DNA from: an uncultured Latescibacterota bacterium
GTDB taxonomy: Bacteria > Latescibacterota > UBA2968 > UBA8231
Length of the DNA stretch: 64,000 bases
Reading direction: 5' to 3'
Assembly (NCBI GenBank): GCA_958295495.1
Contig: OY282352.1
Span: 1,116,001 to 1,180,000 of the forward strand
The notes under the pieces were generated by a model that saw only the letters and a program-made list of their open reading frames with translations, searched no databases and was not told the origin of the DNA. Each line of letters opens with the position of its first letter. The stretch's first letter is position 1. This document shows, one piece after another, positions 8,156 to 15,852 of the stretch. The translations under genes and the position numbers were made by a program.

Positions 8156-8352
8156 GGGGCGGCCTTGTTGGGGTTTTTCAAACCTATCCCTCTCTTGGCA
8201 CGGGGCATTTCCTCGCTGCGAATAAAACCATTACAAAGGGTACAATGCAAGACTCGCAGGGCCGGTTCCTTCCCTTGGGGCGTGCGGCGCGGCGGCAGTG
8301 GGGGCAATAGGTGACGACATAGACAATTCGCCGCAAAAGCTGCCAATGGCAC
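8152..8352 (-). CDS. Small Cys-containing protein, possibly a frameshifted zinc ribbon
   Basis: A 66-codon frame with a GTG start (8350-8352) that overlaps the TAG of the SWIM gene by one base (TAGTG) and a TGA that overlaps the ATG of the protease gene. This coupling on both sides suggests a real gene. The C-terminal part reads LRVLHCTLCNGFIRSEEM, a plausible half of a zinc ribbon. The N-terminal half in this frame is unconvincing (CLCRHLLPPLPPRR), whereas an adjacent minus-strand frame over the same bases reads IVYVVTYCPHCRR. Joining the two through a one-base shift in the GC-rich run gives CPHC...CTLC, a normal two-knuckle ribbon. Either the sequence has a small indel or the gene is decaying. 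Function unknown. Confidence 0.45.
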   Translation of the reverse strand: MPLAAFAANCLCRHLLPPLPPRRTPQGKEPALRVLHCTLCNGFIRSEEMPRAKRGIGLKNPNKAAP

Positions 8353-10325
8353 TACGTGTCGCTAATTCGCCGGCGTCCACCCTCGAGTCTGCCCAGCACC
8401 TCCAGACACCGCGGACGGCGACTGTTTTGCTCTCGCAACGAAGCCAGATAGTCCTCCCATTCCTGCTTGCGACCGGCCCGAGTGAGCGCATTTTTTATTT
8501 TTCGCAAATAGGGTACTGATTCCTCGTACCCACTCGTCTGTACCCGGGCGATATGTCCCTCCGCGGTTTCCTGCCAAATGGCTATCGCCCGATCCGGATG
8601 GGCCGACTTGACGGCCTCGGCTATCGCGGTGGTATCGACGAGGAAGTCATACTCCTCCAACCCACCCTTTTTGCGGCCGGCATAGTCGTACCACTTGAGT
8701 ACCTCGTCCGGCTTCTTCTCGGCAATAGCCAACTGGATTAGTATCCCGGTCATAGGTGCTTCAGTTGCTTGGGAATGAGTACTCACCTCGACCTCAGGGG
8801 CCGGCAGGGGCCAAGCGACCCTTGGATCGCTCTTGCGTTTCCGACCAACACCGGGTCGCCGGCCGGTTTCCAGATAGTGCCGCGCCCAAGCCTCGACGCC
8901 CTTGCCGAGGCGCGCCTTGCGGGCGGCTTTGCACAGATCTTGGAAACCGCTCAGGCGAGGAGCGGCAAAAAACTCCTCGGCCTGAAGGGCCAACCCGGCG
9001 AGCGGATTGCCACTGCGCTGGTTGACCCTCTGTAGCTGCAGGCGCAAGGCCGCTGCAATGCCCGGATAGGTCGCGGAGACCGCCTCCATCCCCTGATGGC
9101 ACCAGCGCCGGGCCTCTTCCCAGCGGCAGCCGGCCATCAGGAGATCCACCAAGCGTTCATAGCTGAAGGTGATCGGTGCTTCGCGCTCGCACAGCGGGAT
9201 GATCTCGTCTTGGCGGCCGGCCTCTTCTAGGGCGCGAATCAGCCAGTTGGAAATTTGGCTCCGTTTGAAGGTAGGCAAAAAGGCATCCTCTTCTGTAGGG
9301 GGCTCGAGTGCTTCGAGACGCTGCGCTAGCCGGTCGCTCACCGCGGACCAATCGCTTTTGGCGTAGCGTTTTTTCCACAGGTGGTCCAGTCCAGCGTCGC
9401 ACAGACAGTATTCGTCGGCCAGTGCCATATCTAGGCCCCATTCCATCTGGTCTGGCGGCGACAGAGAAGACTTTTCGAGGGCTTGAAAAAGGACATTGAA
9501 GCAGGCGACGAGCGCATCGCCGGACTCGCTTTCGTGCTCGAACTGGAGCGCTTGGCTGCTTGTGGATAGGAGTTCCGGCCCCAGCCGCAACGCCGCGTCG
9601 GCCTGTCCGGCTTCTACCAACCCTTTGAGCACCGCCTCGAGGCGATCCACGTTGGCCCCAGGCTCTTCTAAGGCGCGGATCTGGCGGCGGACCGTCTGGA
9701 GAATTTTGTGCGGCGGCCCCGAGGCCAAAGTGCGGCGGTCTGCGAGTGATTGGCGCACCTCATCGTGCGCGTCCGCGAGTTCCACCACCAGTGCTACGAG
9801 TTCGGCTTGGGTCTGCTCTTGGAGGTACGGACGCAGGGAAGCCGCCTTGGAGCTCTTGGATTTCGAGCGTTTGGAATGCGCCTTGACGTTTTCTTCCTCC
9901 TCTTCCAAGACTTGCTCAAACTCAGCGAATTCTTCGTCCTCTATCGCTTCTAGTTTTAGCAAGCGCGGATCGCCCGCCTCAATTTCGCCAATAGCGCTAT
10001 CGGTCTTGAGGCGTTCCAAGTATTCCAGTACCACAGCCACCGCGTGTTTGCAGATGTCCCAATAAGGACAGGTGCAGGCAGATTCCAAGCCATTCCTCTC
10101 TGTAAAGCGCACTCGGGTGGCATAGCGCCGCGTTCCCATCACCCAAGCTACCAACGTCCCGTCCTCGGGGCGTCCCAAGTCCCCAACAGCTCCGTTTCTC
10201 TGATAGGGGCGTCCTCGGGCGACGATGACGGCCCCCGCCCATTCCTCTAGGTCTTCCCAAGTGAGTTTTGAAAACGGATCGCTGGGCTTTTTCTTTTGTG
10301 TGCTTTTCTTTTTTTGACGTGCCAT
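8352..10325 (-). CDS. SWIM zinc-finger domain protein with helical-repeat C-terminus
   Basis: A 657-residue cytoplasmic protein. After a Lys-rich start, residues about 20-100 form a SWIM zinc-finger module with C84-T-C86 and C92-K-H94 in SACTCPYWDICKHAVAVVL (C-x-C-x5-C-x-H). SWIM domains bind DNA or proteins and often sit beside helicases or transposases; here there is none. Residues about 120-150 are acidic (EFEQVLEEEEENV) followed by a basic patch, and the rest is helical-repeat-like, reminiscent of the long tails of stand-alone bacterial SWIM proteins. An AGGAGGG lies about 10 bases upstream of the ATG at 10325. It is 18 bases downstream of a secreted-protein gene and coupled to the small Cys ORF, so it belongs to a five-gene minus-strand set with a secreted protease. 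Biological role unknown. Confidence 0.85.
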   Translation of the reverse strand: MARQKKKSTQKKKPSDPFSKLTWEDLEEWAGAVIVARGRPYQRNGAVGDLGRPEDGTLVAWVMGTRRYATRVRFTERNGLESACTCPYWDICKHAVAVVLEYLERLKTDSAIGEIEAGDPRLLKLEAIEDEEFAEFEQVLEEEEENVKAHSKRSKSKSSKAASLRPYLQEQTQAELVALVVELADAHDEVRQSLADRRTLASGPPHKILQTVRRQIRALEEPGANVDRLEAVLKGLVEAGQADAALRLGPELLSTSSQALQFEHESESGDALVACFNVLFQALEKSSLSPPDQMEWGLDMALADEYCLCDAGLDHLWKKRYAKSDWSAVSDRLAQRLEALEPPTEEDAFLPTFKRSQISNWLIRALEEAGRQDEIIPLCEREAPITFSYERLVDLLMAGCRWEEARRWCHQGMEAVSATYPGIAAALRLQLQRVNQRSGNPLAGLALQAEEFFAAPRLSGFQDLCKAARKARLGKGVEAWARHYLETGRRPGVGRKRKSDPRVAWPLPAPEVEVSTHSQATEAPMTGILIQLAIAEKKPDEVLKWYDYAGRKKGGLEEYDFLVDTTAIAEAVKSAHPDRAIAIWQETAEGHIARVQTSGYEESVPYLRKIKNALTRAGRKQEWEDYLASLREQNSRRPRCLEVLGRLEGGRRRISDT

Positions 10326-10343
10326 CTTCGTTTAGCCCTCCTG

Positions 10344-11108
10344 TTAGTGGGAGAGGTCAAGAATGACCTGTTCGTGGTTAAACACAGCGCGGCTCCATTC
10401 TTGTTTGGTCATCTTATAGCCCGATAGGTGGACCTTACAGTCAAGGAACATGGCACTATAGACCTCCTTGAGCCCCACAAGGTTGAACGAGAGCCTTATA
10501 TGGCGATCCTCCTCATGGACTCCAATCATAGCCTGTCCATATTCTTCCTGTTTTTCAGCTAGCTCCTTCGTCTTCCCAAACGTCCCATATTTGTTGTCTC
10601 TATTGATTAGCCATGTCCAGCCGTCCTCATGGGCGGCCCCAAACTCGTGCATCTTTTGCTTTTTCCAGTTCAGCTTCCCGCATGTTCGAGGATTCGCCCT
10701 ATAGAAAAATCTATGATGGTGCATAAACCGATCCTCTTTGGCATCCTTAACCATACCTATTGCTTGTGAAGCAAAAGACGCAACCTCTAAGAACTCCTCC
10801 GCCCCTGTTGCACAAGACTTGTCTTGTACCTCAAAGAATATCCCCGGAATCCCGACCCCTATGTTGATATAGGGAGGTTTGTGCTGGTTAAAGCTGCATA
10901 GAACAAAGAATACAGGAGATGGGGAGCTGCTCTGAGCTCCCGGAGCGTAGGCATACTCTCCTTGGGTCGTCGATAGAATCTCCCTAACCCCGAAGAGGTC
11001 CCGCGTAACATCTACCTCCCAATTGGAAAGCGACAGGTTCTCTATTCTTGTCGAATCTTGGGCAACAGACTGCGTAGCGAAAACCACAAGAGCAACTAAG
11101 ACAACCAT
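10344..11108 (-). CDS. Secreted protein of unknown function
   Basis: A 254-residue protein with a clear N-terminal signal peptide (hydrophobic MVVLVALVVFATQSVAQ, likely cut after SVAQ). The mature part begins with a region of the form W-E-V...L-F-V-L-C-S-F...Y-I-N-I-G, loosely like periplasmic VasI-type proteins, but I do not assign it to that family. It contains several Cys (in VLCSF, KSCAT, RTCGK and LDCKV), a His cluster (MHHHRFFYR) and many charged residues. AGGAAG 7 bases before the ATG supports the start. It lies 35 bases downstream of the dehydratase-like gene and 18 bases upstream of the SWIM gene. The base composition is more AT-rich than its neighbours, which may indicate separate origin. 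Confidence 0.7.
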   Translation of the reverse strand: MVVLVALVVFATQSVAQDSTRIENLSLSNWEVDVTRDLFGVREILSTTQGEYAYAPGAQSSSPSPVFFVLCSFNQHKPPYINIGVGIPGIFFEVQDKSCATGAEEFLEVASFASQAIGMVKDAKEDRFMHHHRFFYRANPRTCGKLNWKKQKMHEFGAAHEDGWTWLINRDNKYGTFGKTKELAEKQEEYGQAMIGVHEEDRHIRLSFNLVGLKEVYSAMFLDCKVHLSGYKMTKQEWSRAVFNHEQVILDLSH

Positions 11109-11143
11109 AAAAAACTTCCTTTGGATTAGTGAGTTTCTGAAAA

Positions 11144-12304
11144 TCAGTAGTCCCGCAGGGCGCCGTCGGGTCCAATCACCGGCGACCGGGTATATGGCAC
11201 AGGCGGGTAGTGCGGGAACGCTTCGTCGTTCAGTTCAATTCCAATGCCTGGAGTCTGCGGAACGATCAGGAAGCCGCCCTCGCGTCGTAGTGGCATCTCG
11301 ACCAAATCCCGTTTCGGGACGTCGTACTCGTCCCGCGGGTACTCTTGGATGGCGACGTTGTGGATGGCGGCGTCGAGTTGCACGCACGCCGCGGTCAGGA
11401 CGCAACTCAGAGGGTTGTGCGGGGCGACTCCCACGTAGCTTGCTTCGGCAAGTGCCGCGATCTTTTTGCAATTCGTGATTCCACCAGCGAGCGACAGGTC
11501 CGGCCGGATGTACGAGGCCCCCTTGTGGGCTAGCAACTCGCGGAACTGGTAGGTGGTGTAGAGCCGCTCGCCCATGGCCACTGGCACCGGCATATTTGCC
11601 GCGACGTGGCCCCACGCATCCATGTTCTCGGGCTCGATGGGGTCCTCGAAAAAAAACAGGCCATAGGGCTCAAGCGCCTTGGCCACCTCAATGGCCTCCG
11701 GCGGAGTGAGGCGGTTGACCACGTCGACCATGAGATCGATCTCGTCACCCACGGCGTCGCGGACCGCCTGCAGGGTAGCCGCGGCGTACTTAGCCATGCC
11801 GCGGAACGACATTTTTTCCAAGCTCGTGCCCTCGCCGAGCGCAAAGGCACCAAACGGATAGAGACGCAGGGCTGTGTAGCCGGCCTCGACCATGCGCCGG
11901 GCGTCTTCGGCCAACTCCGCCGGGGAGTCGCCCTGCAGATGGGAGTACGCGCGTACGCGCTCCCGCGTGGGACCGCCCAGCAGCGAATGGACGGGTAGCT
12001 CGACGGCCTTGCCCTTGATGTCCCATAGCGCGATGTCGATTGCACCGATCGCGGCCATGGTGTCTGCGCCGCCGCGAAACACGCAGCGGCGGAACATCTG
12101 CTGCCAGTTGCGCTCAATGTGGAGGGGATCCTTGCCGACCAAGTACTCGGCGCAGTAATCCACCGCCGCAATGGGCGCAAACGGCGTGCCGCTGGTACCG
12201 CTTGCGGGGTGCAACTCGCCGACACCCGATAGGCCCTCGTCGGTGTGTACCCGCACGTAGATATAGCGGCTGGCCCGCAGGGTCTCGATCTTCGTGACTT
12301 TCAT
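11144..12304 (-). CDS. Enolase-superfamily sugar-acid dehydratase-like protein
   Basis: A 386-residue enolase-superfamily protein of the mandelate racemase/galactonate dehydratase branch. Metal-ligand positions appear at D194 (LMVDVVNRL), E220 (FFFEDPIEP) and E246 (MGERLYT), and the barrel carries VAPHNPLS with H296, a candidate general acid/base paired with D269. In galactonate and related dehydratases the first ligand is followed two residues later by His (D-x-H); here that position is Val196, and the K-x-K lysines are also missing (LRLYPFG). The reaction is therefore probably acid-sugar dehydration or epimerisation with a different base, or the enzyme is altered. It lies 34 bases downstream of the Gfo/Idh/MocA oxidoreductase gene, and both probably act in one sugar-degradation step series. 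Confidence 0.85.
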   Translation of the reverse strand: MKVTKIETLRASRYIYVRVHTDEGLSGVGELHPASGTSGTPFAPIAAVDYCAEYLVGKDPLHIERNWQQMFRRCVFRGGADTMAAIGAIDIALWDIKGKAVELPVHSLLGGPTRERVRAYSHLQGDSPAELAEDARRMVEAGYTALRLYPFGAFALGEGTSLEKMSFRGMAKYAAATLQAVRDAVGDEIDLMVDVVNRLTPPEAIEVAKALEPYGLFFFEDPIEPENMDAWGHVAANMPVPVAMGERLYTTYQFRELLAHKGASYIRPDLSLAGGITNCKKIAALAEASYVGVAPHNPLSCVLTAACVQLDAAIHNVAIQEYPRDEYDVPKRDLVEMPLRREGGFLIVPQTPGIGIELNDEAFPHYPPVPYTRSPVIGPDGALRDY

Positions 12305-12338
12305 ATCCGTACTGCCTGAAAATTAGCTCGCTGCTGTC

Positions 12339-13433
12339 TCAATCGCGCTCGGCAAAATCAATCGCCACGCCCTCCTCGCGTCCCTGCAACGCCCCACTCC
12401 CCACCATCGCGATCTCCAGCGCCCTCAGCCCATCGCGGTGATCAACGGCAAACGGCGCTCCAGCGCGGCACTGGTCGATGTAGTGAGCTACCTCGGCCTT
12501 GTACGCCGGCCCGAAGCGCTCGACAAAAAACGGCACCGCCGCTCCGTAATCGCGCAGGGCGAATTCCCGCCGCTCAATTAAGCCCCGCCGCCCAAATGCC
12601 TCCGCTTCCACTAGGAGCGAGTCGGCACCAAAGGCCCCCACATGTACTACCCCCTCCGTCCCATAAACCCACGTCTCGTTGCGATACCCAGCCACGTGGT
12701 TGCGGCTGACCGTCACTTGGCCGATCAGGTTTTCGGGAAAGTACATCTGCAAGATCGCGTCGTCGAAATCCTCTTTGACGTCCGCGTGCTGCTGGTTGTA
12801 AAGCAGGCTACCAAAACCCGCCAGCCACTCGGGCCGCTGCCCGCCGAGCCAGAGGATCTCGTCGATATTGTGGACCGCCATATCCGAGAGGATGCCGGAG
12901 CTATTGTACCCGTCGGGCGGCGGCACTGGGTCTTCGAGGATTGAGACGATCTTGAACGGCGCGCCGATGGTGCCTCGATCCAACAGGGCTTTGGCCCACA
13001 ATAGCGGGGCGTCAAAGCGGCGCATAAAAGCCTGCATCAGCGCCGTGCGGCCAAAGGCGTCGGCGTCTAGATAGGCGGCGAACTCCCGCGCTGTAGCCAG
13101 AGAGTGCGTCAGTGGCTTTTCCATCAGGACGCGCCAGCCCGCGTCGATCAAGGTTTGGGCATCTCGGTAGTGGTTTTCAGTGCGCGAGGCAACAAACGCG
13201 CCGTCGGCTGCCTTAGCAGCGACTAGTTCCTCTACATCTTTGAAGACGCCGATCGCCGTTTCTTGGCCAGTCTGTAGCTCGGCCGCGACCTCGGCGGCCA
13301 AGTCGCCGTAGCCATCTACTACGGCGGTCAACGCGCAATCGCCCCGCTCGCTGGCCAGTTCTTGGACGTGGCGGGCGTGGAATGCGCCAATCCGGCCGAC
13401 GCCGACGACCGCTATTCTAAAACGTTCCGCCAT
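12339..13433 (-). CDS. Gfo/Idh/MocA-family NAD(P)-dependent oxidoreductase
   Basis: A 364-residue sugar/inositol dehydrogenase-like enzyme. The N-terminal Rossmann fold shows GVGRIGAFHAR (11-21) for NAD(P) binding; the signature MEKPLTHS contains E105-K106-P107, with the catalytic lysine. SDMAVHNIDE carries D184 and H188, matching the D-x3-H substrate-binding pair of inositol 2-dehydrogenase-like enzymes. It is cytoplasmic. The ATG at 13433 is preferred over an in-frame TTG six bases upstream because GGAG lies 8 bases before it. It heads a pair with the dehydratase-like gene 34 bases downstream, which suggests oxidation followed by dehydration or isomerisation of a sugar or cyclitol. The exact substrate cannot be read from sequence. 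Confidence 0.9.
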   Translation of the reverse strand: MAERFRIAVVGVGRIGAFHARHVQELASERGDCALTAVVDGYGDLAAEVAAELQTGQETAIGVFKDVEELVAAKAADGAFVASRTENHYRDAQTLIDAGWRVLMEKPLTHSLATAREFAAYLDADAFGRTALMQAFMRRFDAPLLWAKALLDRGTIGAPFKIVSILEDPVPPPDGYNSSGILSDMAVHNIDEILWLGGQRPEWLAGFGSLLYNQQHADVKEDFDDAILQMYFPENLIGQVTVSRNHVAGYRNETWVYGTEGVVHVGAFGADSLLVEAEAFGRRGLIERREFALRDYGAAVPFFVERFGPAYKAEVAHYIDQCRAGAPFAVDHRDGLRALEIAMVGSGALQGREEGVAIDFAERD

Positions 13434-13552
13434 CTGCAAATCTCCGCGTCAATCCTCAATGCTCGGATTCGGGGATGCCGTGCGGAACGAAATGGCTGTA
13501 GTCCAAGGTCGAGGTCAATCCTCGAACGCCCCGCACTAACCTGACCGCCGAC

Positions 13553-13735
13553 TTAGGATGGGAAGCCAGTTTCTTCCTCAGCCGTCGGGCCGAGCACCGC
13601 ACATTCTCGAATTCGCTCGATGCGTCCGCCGGGCGCGTCCCAGAGCAGAGAATAAGTTTTGACGTTGGTCGTGGCTTTCGTGGTTTCGATGACGCCTTCT
13701 TTGTAGCCGAGGCCCGGGACTTCAAGGCGAGTTCT
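13553..13735 (-). pseudogene. Orphan C-terminal coding remnant
   Basis: Between the CRTAC1-type gene and the Gfo/Idh/MocA gene, a minus-strand frame without any start codon reads ESFRTRLEVPGLGYKEGVIE, then TTNVKTYSLLWDAPGGRIER and CAVLGPTAEEETGFPS before a stop at 13553-13555. Its composition (aromatic core, balanced charges, no runs) looks like real protein sequence, unlike the Arg/Ser-rich alternative frames over the same bases. It begins almost exactly at the stop codon of the CRTAC1-type gene, so it may be the tail of a gene whose front was replaced. The remaining bases to 13434 show nothing recognisable apart from the ribosome-binding site of the next gene. The parent family is not recognised. 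Confidence 0.35.
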
Positions 13736-15773
13736 AAAGCTCTCTTACCTCAACCAGTGAGTTGATTGCGATGGGGCCAGAGACAATCTGTTCCCTCCCC
13801 GAGGGCCAGCGCACGGCGATCTGATCAACTACTTCGGCATCGCCCAGTCCGAAGTAGAGTGGATAGAGACTTTGGGAGAGGTAGCCCGACTGTCCATCGT
13901 GGACTTTGGTATAAGTCTGGGTGCCAACTCGAACCTTCACTGTGGCCCCCAGCCCGCTGCGGTTCGACGCTGTGCCGATCAGCTCAACCTTGAGAAAAGA
14001 CAGGTTCTGCTTTTTAGCACTCAGATTGCTGCTCAGCACAGTAGGCTCAGAATTAAAATCGTTGGTGACGATATCTAGGTCGCCATCGTCGTCCAAGTCG
14101 AAGATCGCCGAAGAACGGCTTCCCAATGCGCCCCAAACCACAACAGTGCCCCTTCGGTTCTGACAGTGCTGGTGGTTGCGGTCTTTCCAAGCGCAATCTA
14201 GTTCAAACCAAGGTTGGGCCGTGCGTCCGCTGCGCCTAGGCTCTACACCCAAGATGAATTCGCTGTCCAAGAATTTTTCGCTCCGGTTGTTCAACAGAAC
14301 AGAGTTGACCCCATATCGGAAAGGGTAATTCATGCTGGAGGTTATAAAAACGTCCTCGTACCCATCGGCGTTGAGGTCGCCGACGCTGAATCCCCAAGGC
14401 CAGTAATTCTCAGCGCCGATCTGGTCCGAAATTTCTTCGAAATGCCCGTCCCCTCTGTTCAGGTAGAACGCATTGCCAAAGATGCTATTGCCGCCACTGC
14501 GCAGGAACTCTTCAGACCATTGCATGCGGGATTTGAGTTTTTCGCGCTCGAGTCCGATGTTTTCGCTCATGTCGGAATGCATGTCAGTGATATAGAGATC
14601 CATTTTGCCGTCGTTATTGTAATCGAAAACTTTGACTCCCATTGACCCCCAAGGGGTTTTGGGAAAAACCTCGCGGCTCTTGTTGACAAAATGTTTGCCC
14701 TCGACGTTTTCGTAGTACTGGTCGTGTCCCTGCATATTCAAAACATATAGATCGGGCCAGCCGTCCTCGTTGACGTCGATGGGGCTGGCGGCACCCGACC
14801 AACTCCCGTCCTTCAAACCCACCTTTTCGCTGACATCGACAAAGCGATTATCTCCCTCGTTTTTGAAGAGGATGCTCGTTGCGGTGCGTTCGGGCTTGAG
14901 GTGCCCGCTGAAGCCGTCGTCGAATCCCGCATAGTACCTATGCGGGCTATTTTTTTTGCTGCCGCTAGAACGGCTCGCCTTTTTAAGCTCGTCGGTAGTG
15001 TACTGGCCTACAACAGTGAGGAACATATCCAACAACCCATCGCCGTTATAGTCAAAGAAGACCGCGGCAGAGGGATGTCCCTTATAGTCGAGGCCGGAGT
15101 CTTTGGAAATGTTTTTGAATGTGCCGGTACCGTCGTTTTCAAAGAGGACATTGCTCTGGCGCAGGACGGTCGCGTAGAGGTCTGGGTCGCCGTCGTTGTC
15201 GATATCGGCGAAAGAGGCTGATACCCCGATCGCTTCGGCCGCCACGCCCGCCCTCTGGGTGATATTCTCAAATTTACCACCTCCCAAATTTCTCCACAGT
15301 TCGTTGTCGCCAACTTGGGTGACAAAATAGATATCGTAGAGGCCATCCCCGTCCACATCGGCAATGGCTATCCCATTGCCGTGGTCGTAGTGATTTGGCC
15401 TGTAGTCCTTGCCCGAATCGGGAGTGCTCCTGTTGCGGAAGCGGATAGCACTGTCTTCGAGCCGGTCGGAGAAGGCAAAGTCGCAAAATACATCGAACTG
15501 TCCAACGGTCTCGAGTTGAGCCTGTCTGCGACTTTCCAGCCATGGAGGATCGATGATCTCTTGGGGAAAAGGCAACTGGAGTGGATCAGTTTGCCCGGTG
15601 GAAGTCGAGGGCTGGTCATCGTCATCGCTATTGGTAGAGGGCCTATTGCAGGATGCAATAAACAGCGATCCGATGGTCGCGAGGATGGTTAGAAGGACGA
15701 GCCCTGCTTGTGTCGTTGGCTGCCGTGTCAATCTGTGCCTCCTATCTAATTTTAATCCCATTATGAGATACAT
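13734..15773 (-). CDS. CRTAC1-type lipoprotein (FG-GAP/VCBS repeats plus ASPIC/UnbV)
   Basis: About 679 residues. The N-terminus is a signal peptide ending in the lipobox LFIASC, followed by an Asp/Ser/Thr-rich linker, so it is a surface or periplasmic lipoprotein. The body has repeated FG-GAP/VCBS blades with calcium loops, for example ADVDGDGLYDIYF, ADIDNDGDPDLYA, FDYNGDGLLDMFL, VNEDGWPDLYV, FDYNNDGKMDLYI, LNADGYEDVFI and LDDDGDLDIV, forming a beta-propeller. The C-terminus is an ASPIC/UnbV module with LYFGLGDAEVVDQIAVRWPS. Such proteins are thought to bind ligands or matrix; none has a proven enzymatic role. The frame is open to 15971, but that would overlap the upstream glycosyltransferase; starts at 15773 or 15761 place the lipobox correctly. 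It lies 79 bases downstream of the DUF2723 gene. Confidence 0.88.
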   Translation of the reverse strand: MYLIMGLKLDRRHRLTRQPTTQAGLVLLTILATIGSLFIASCNRPSTNSDDDDQPSTSTGQTDPLQLPFPQEIIDPPWLESRRQAQLETVGQFDVFCDFAFSDRLEDSAIRFRNRSTPDSGKDYRPNHYDHGNGIAIADVDGDGLYDIYFVTQVGDNELWRNLGGGKFENITQRAGVAAEAIGVSASFADIDNDGDPDLYATVLRQSNVLFENDGTGTFKNISKDSGLDYKGHPSAAVFFDYNGDGLLDMFLTVVGQYTTDELKKASRSSGSKKNSPHRYYAGFDDGFSGHLKPERTATSILFKNEGDNRFVDVSEKVGLKDGSWSGAASPIDVNEDGWPDLYVLNMQGHDQYYENVEGKHFVNKSREVFPKTPWGSMGVKVFDYNNDGKMDLYITDMHSDMSENIGLEREKLKSRMQWSEEFLRSGGNSIFGNAFYLNRGDGHFEEISDQIGAENYWPWGFSVGDLNADGYEDVFITSSMNYPFRYGVNSVLLNNRSEKFLDSEFILGVEPRRSGRTAQPWFELDCAWKDRNHQHCQNRRGTVVVWGALGSRSSAIFDLDDDGDLDIVTNDFNSEPTVLSSNLSAKKQNLSFLKVELIGTASNRSGLGATVKVRVGTQTYTKVHDGQSGYLSQSLYPLYFGLGDAEVVDQIAVRWPSGREQIVSGPIAINSLVEVREL

Positions 15774-15852
15774 GACTGACCCGGGTACAAAAGAATGCAG
15801 AGTCATTTTGAAGTCAAACAGACCGCCGGGCTCGCACTGCCCGGAGGTATCG

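Noticed and set aside
7880..8314. 144-codon plus-strand frame over the protease and small Cys genes
   Set aside because: Composition is Arg/Gly/Ser-rich, no Shine-Dalgarno, and the opposite strand carries HEIGH and coupled starts.
13456..13725. 89-codon minus-strand frame upstream of the oxidoreductase
   Set aside because: Rich in Ser/Arg/Lys and lacks hydrophobic pattern; a different frame over the same bases (13553-13735) looks more protein-like.
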